This document shows positions 40,517 to 41,122 of a stretch of 41,122 bases of DNA, piece after piece. The notes under the pieces are model-generated. The model ran no database searches and was not told the DNA's origin. It was given only the letters and a program-made list of their open reading frames with translations. The translations under genes and the position numbers were made by a program. The DNA comes from a virus, in IMG/VR virus record IMGVR_UViG_3300042522_000110, positions 1 to 41,122 of that record. The stretch is one strand, 5' to 3'. Within the stretch, counting starts at the first letter, position 1. Each line of letters begins with the position of its first letter.

Positions 40517-40544
40517 ATCCTACACCATGCGCAACCATGCGCAA
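40517..40544 (-). promoter_or_regulatory. Promoter P3 of the recombination block (leftward)
   Basis: On the minus strand: -35-like TTGCGC (40544-40539), 16-nt spacer, -10 TAGGAT (40522-40517). The spacer holds GCGCATG, and a second GTTGCGCATGG copy overlaps the -35. Weaker boxes than P1 and P2, so an activator or the phage sigma may help. It precedes the 57-residue gene with its strong ribosome binding site. Confidence 0.5.
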
Positions 40545-40550
40545 CCCAGC

Positions 40551-40865
40551 TCAGTAACGGATCGACACAGTTGCGGTGCCGTCTAGCGGCACGCCCAGTC
40601 TGTATGCAGCACCGGCGCTGAGATCCAGCGACCCACAGTCGCAGCGGTCTGTGACCGGCACAGTGAGCAGGCGCCCGCGGTGTTGCACCGTGACGCGTGT
40701 GCCACACGGCAGGAATGGGTGCGCAGCGGACACGCCCCAGTGCTGGTAGGTGCCGCCACAGTACGTGGTGCGCCCGTGATACCAGCCGTCGTAGACGGTG
40801 GCTGTCACCTGCCGGGCTTGAGCAGGCGACAGCAGCAGGATTGCTGCAGTGATCAGTGCACGCAT
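40551..40865 (-). CDS. Secreted RlpA-like double-psi beta-barrel protein
   Basis: A 104-residue protein. Residues 1-17 are a signal peptide (ALITAAILLLSPAQA). The rest follows RlpA: ATVYDGWYHGRTTY, VSAAHPFLPCGTRVTV, and VPVTDRCDCGSLDLSAGAAYRLGV. RlpA trims glycan strands at septa. Here the acidic residues expected around TANGE-x-YD are replaced (Gly and Gln in GGTYQ), so lytic activity is doubtful; the barrel may only bind. Four cysteines (36, 54, 75, 77) suggest disulfides after export. It lies far from the lysis genes, downstream of promoter P1. Confidence 0.8.
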   Translation of the reverse strand: MRALITAAILLLSPAQARQVTATVYDGWYHGRTTYCGGTYQHWGVSAAHPFLPCGTRVTVQHRGRLLTVPVTDRCDCGSLDLSAGAAYRLGVPLDGTATVSIRY

Positions 40866-40995
40866 GATGCTTGAGGTGATTTGGGTGCCGGGCCAACCGG
40901 CGGTGCGGGCTTACTCAGGCCCTGTTGAGCTCGATTGCGGGGTCGTGTGCTCTGTTCCCCCTGGCCGCGTTTTTAGCGAGGTGCAGATCCCCTTC
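40866..40995 (-). other. Structured leader before the RlpA-like gene
   Basis: From promoter P1 to the RlpA-like start, about 135 transcribed bases carry no gene. On the minus strand they can fold: GCGG...GGGG with CCCC...GC, and GCCGG-TTGG-CCCGGC near the start codon. No strong ribosome binding site is visible. The structure could control translation, but no known riboswitch is recognised. Confidence 0.4.
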
Positions 40996-41122
40996 CCTCG
41001 TTCCTTCAGTATACCACATGCGCAACCGTGGTCAACCATGCGAGTAATAGCGGCCTCCGATACGGTTTCAGCTGCAGCCACCGCGACTGCAGCACCGCGC
41101 GCGTCCTTACGGATAGCGCCGA
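40996..41122. repeat. Terminal direct repeat, right copy
   Basis: Identical to 1-127; see that entry. It holds a second copy of promoter P1 (41008-41035) only because the circular sequence is written past its start. Confidence 0.95.

Noticed and set aside
40450-40896. A 148-codon minus-strand frame across 40450-40896
   Set aside because: It is His/Arg/Cys-rich shadow sequence; the RlpA-like frame over the same bases has a signal peptide and domain motifs.
1-41122. tRNA genes or a CRISPR array
   Set aside because: Scanning the few gaps by eye showed no cloverleaf with a GTTCRANNC arm and no spaced repeats; a tRNAscan or CRISPR search was not possible.

Overview
The window is a complete, tightly packed genome of a tailed phage with a siphovirus-type plan. 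The first 127 bases (1-127) recur exactly at the end (40996-41122), so the contig closes into a circle of about 40,995 bp. The likely host is a cyanobacterium of the Synechococcus/Cyanobium kind. The best clues are a cyanobacterial-type AbrB regulator (11441-11761), a full-length sigma-70 factor resembling cyanobacterial group 2 sigmas (35235-36188), and many small proteins of types I associate with cyanophages. I see no integrase, no CI-type repressor, no photosynthesis gene, no tRNA and no DNA polymerase.

Minus-strand block A (5001 down to 139) holds a SNF2-like helicase fused to a DNA methyltransferase, a second SF2 helicase with a zinc ribbon, an HNH-type homing endonuclease, a VRR-NUC nuclease and a 61-residue orphan behind its own promoter. 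It ends in a textbook terminator at 139-163. Plus-strand block B (about 5018-9000) runs divergently: a ribbon-helix-helix (RHH) protein, a PrimPol/VapE-like primase-helicase, a non-coding stretch with TAGGAC repeats (candidate origin), a second RHH-like protein, and a DnaN-type sliding clamp.

Plus-strand block C (9004-35238) is the late region. Packaging and head genes are small and large terminase, portal, Mu F-like minor head protein, scaffold and major capsid protein, with a cyAbrB regulator and a cassette of very small basic genes interspersed. Connector and tail genes follow: head-tail adaptors, tail terminator, major tail protein, a strong terminator, a frameshifted tail assembly chaperone, tape measure, tail-tip proteins, a repeat-rich tail fibre and a LamG/SPRY-type receptor-binding candidate. 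Lysis genes come last: two small membrane proteins, a two-domain GH24 + M15 endolysin, and a free-standing HNH endonuclease.

Minus-strand block D (40865 down to 35235) carries a secreted RlpA-like double-psi beta-barrel protein, then from a second promoter a run of small overlapping genes: a membrane-anchored helix-turn-helix protein, a RecE-like exonuclease, a RecT/Bet annealing protein, an HTH protein, SSB, several tiny conserved proteins, DUF3310, dCTP deaminase and the sigma factor. Most neighbours overlap by ATGA, GTGA, TGATG or TAATG, so translational coupling is the rule.

Working model (inference): block D and the sigma factor redirect transcription and supply recombination functions. 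Block B starts replication and recruits the host polymerase III to a phage clamp. Block A processes or modifies DNA. Block C builds the virion and lyses the cell. Three minus-strand promoters share a 16-nt spacer containing GCGCATG, which suggests common control.
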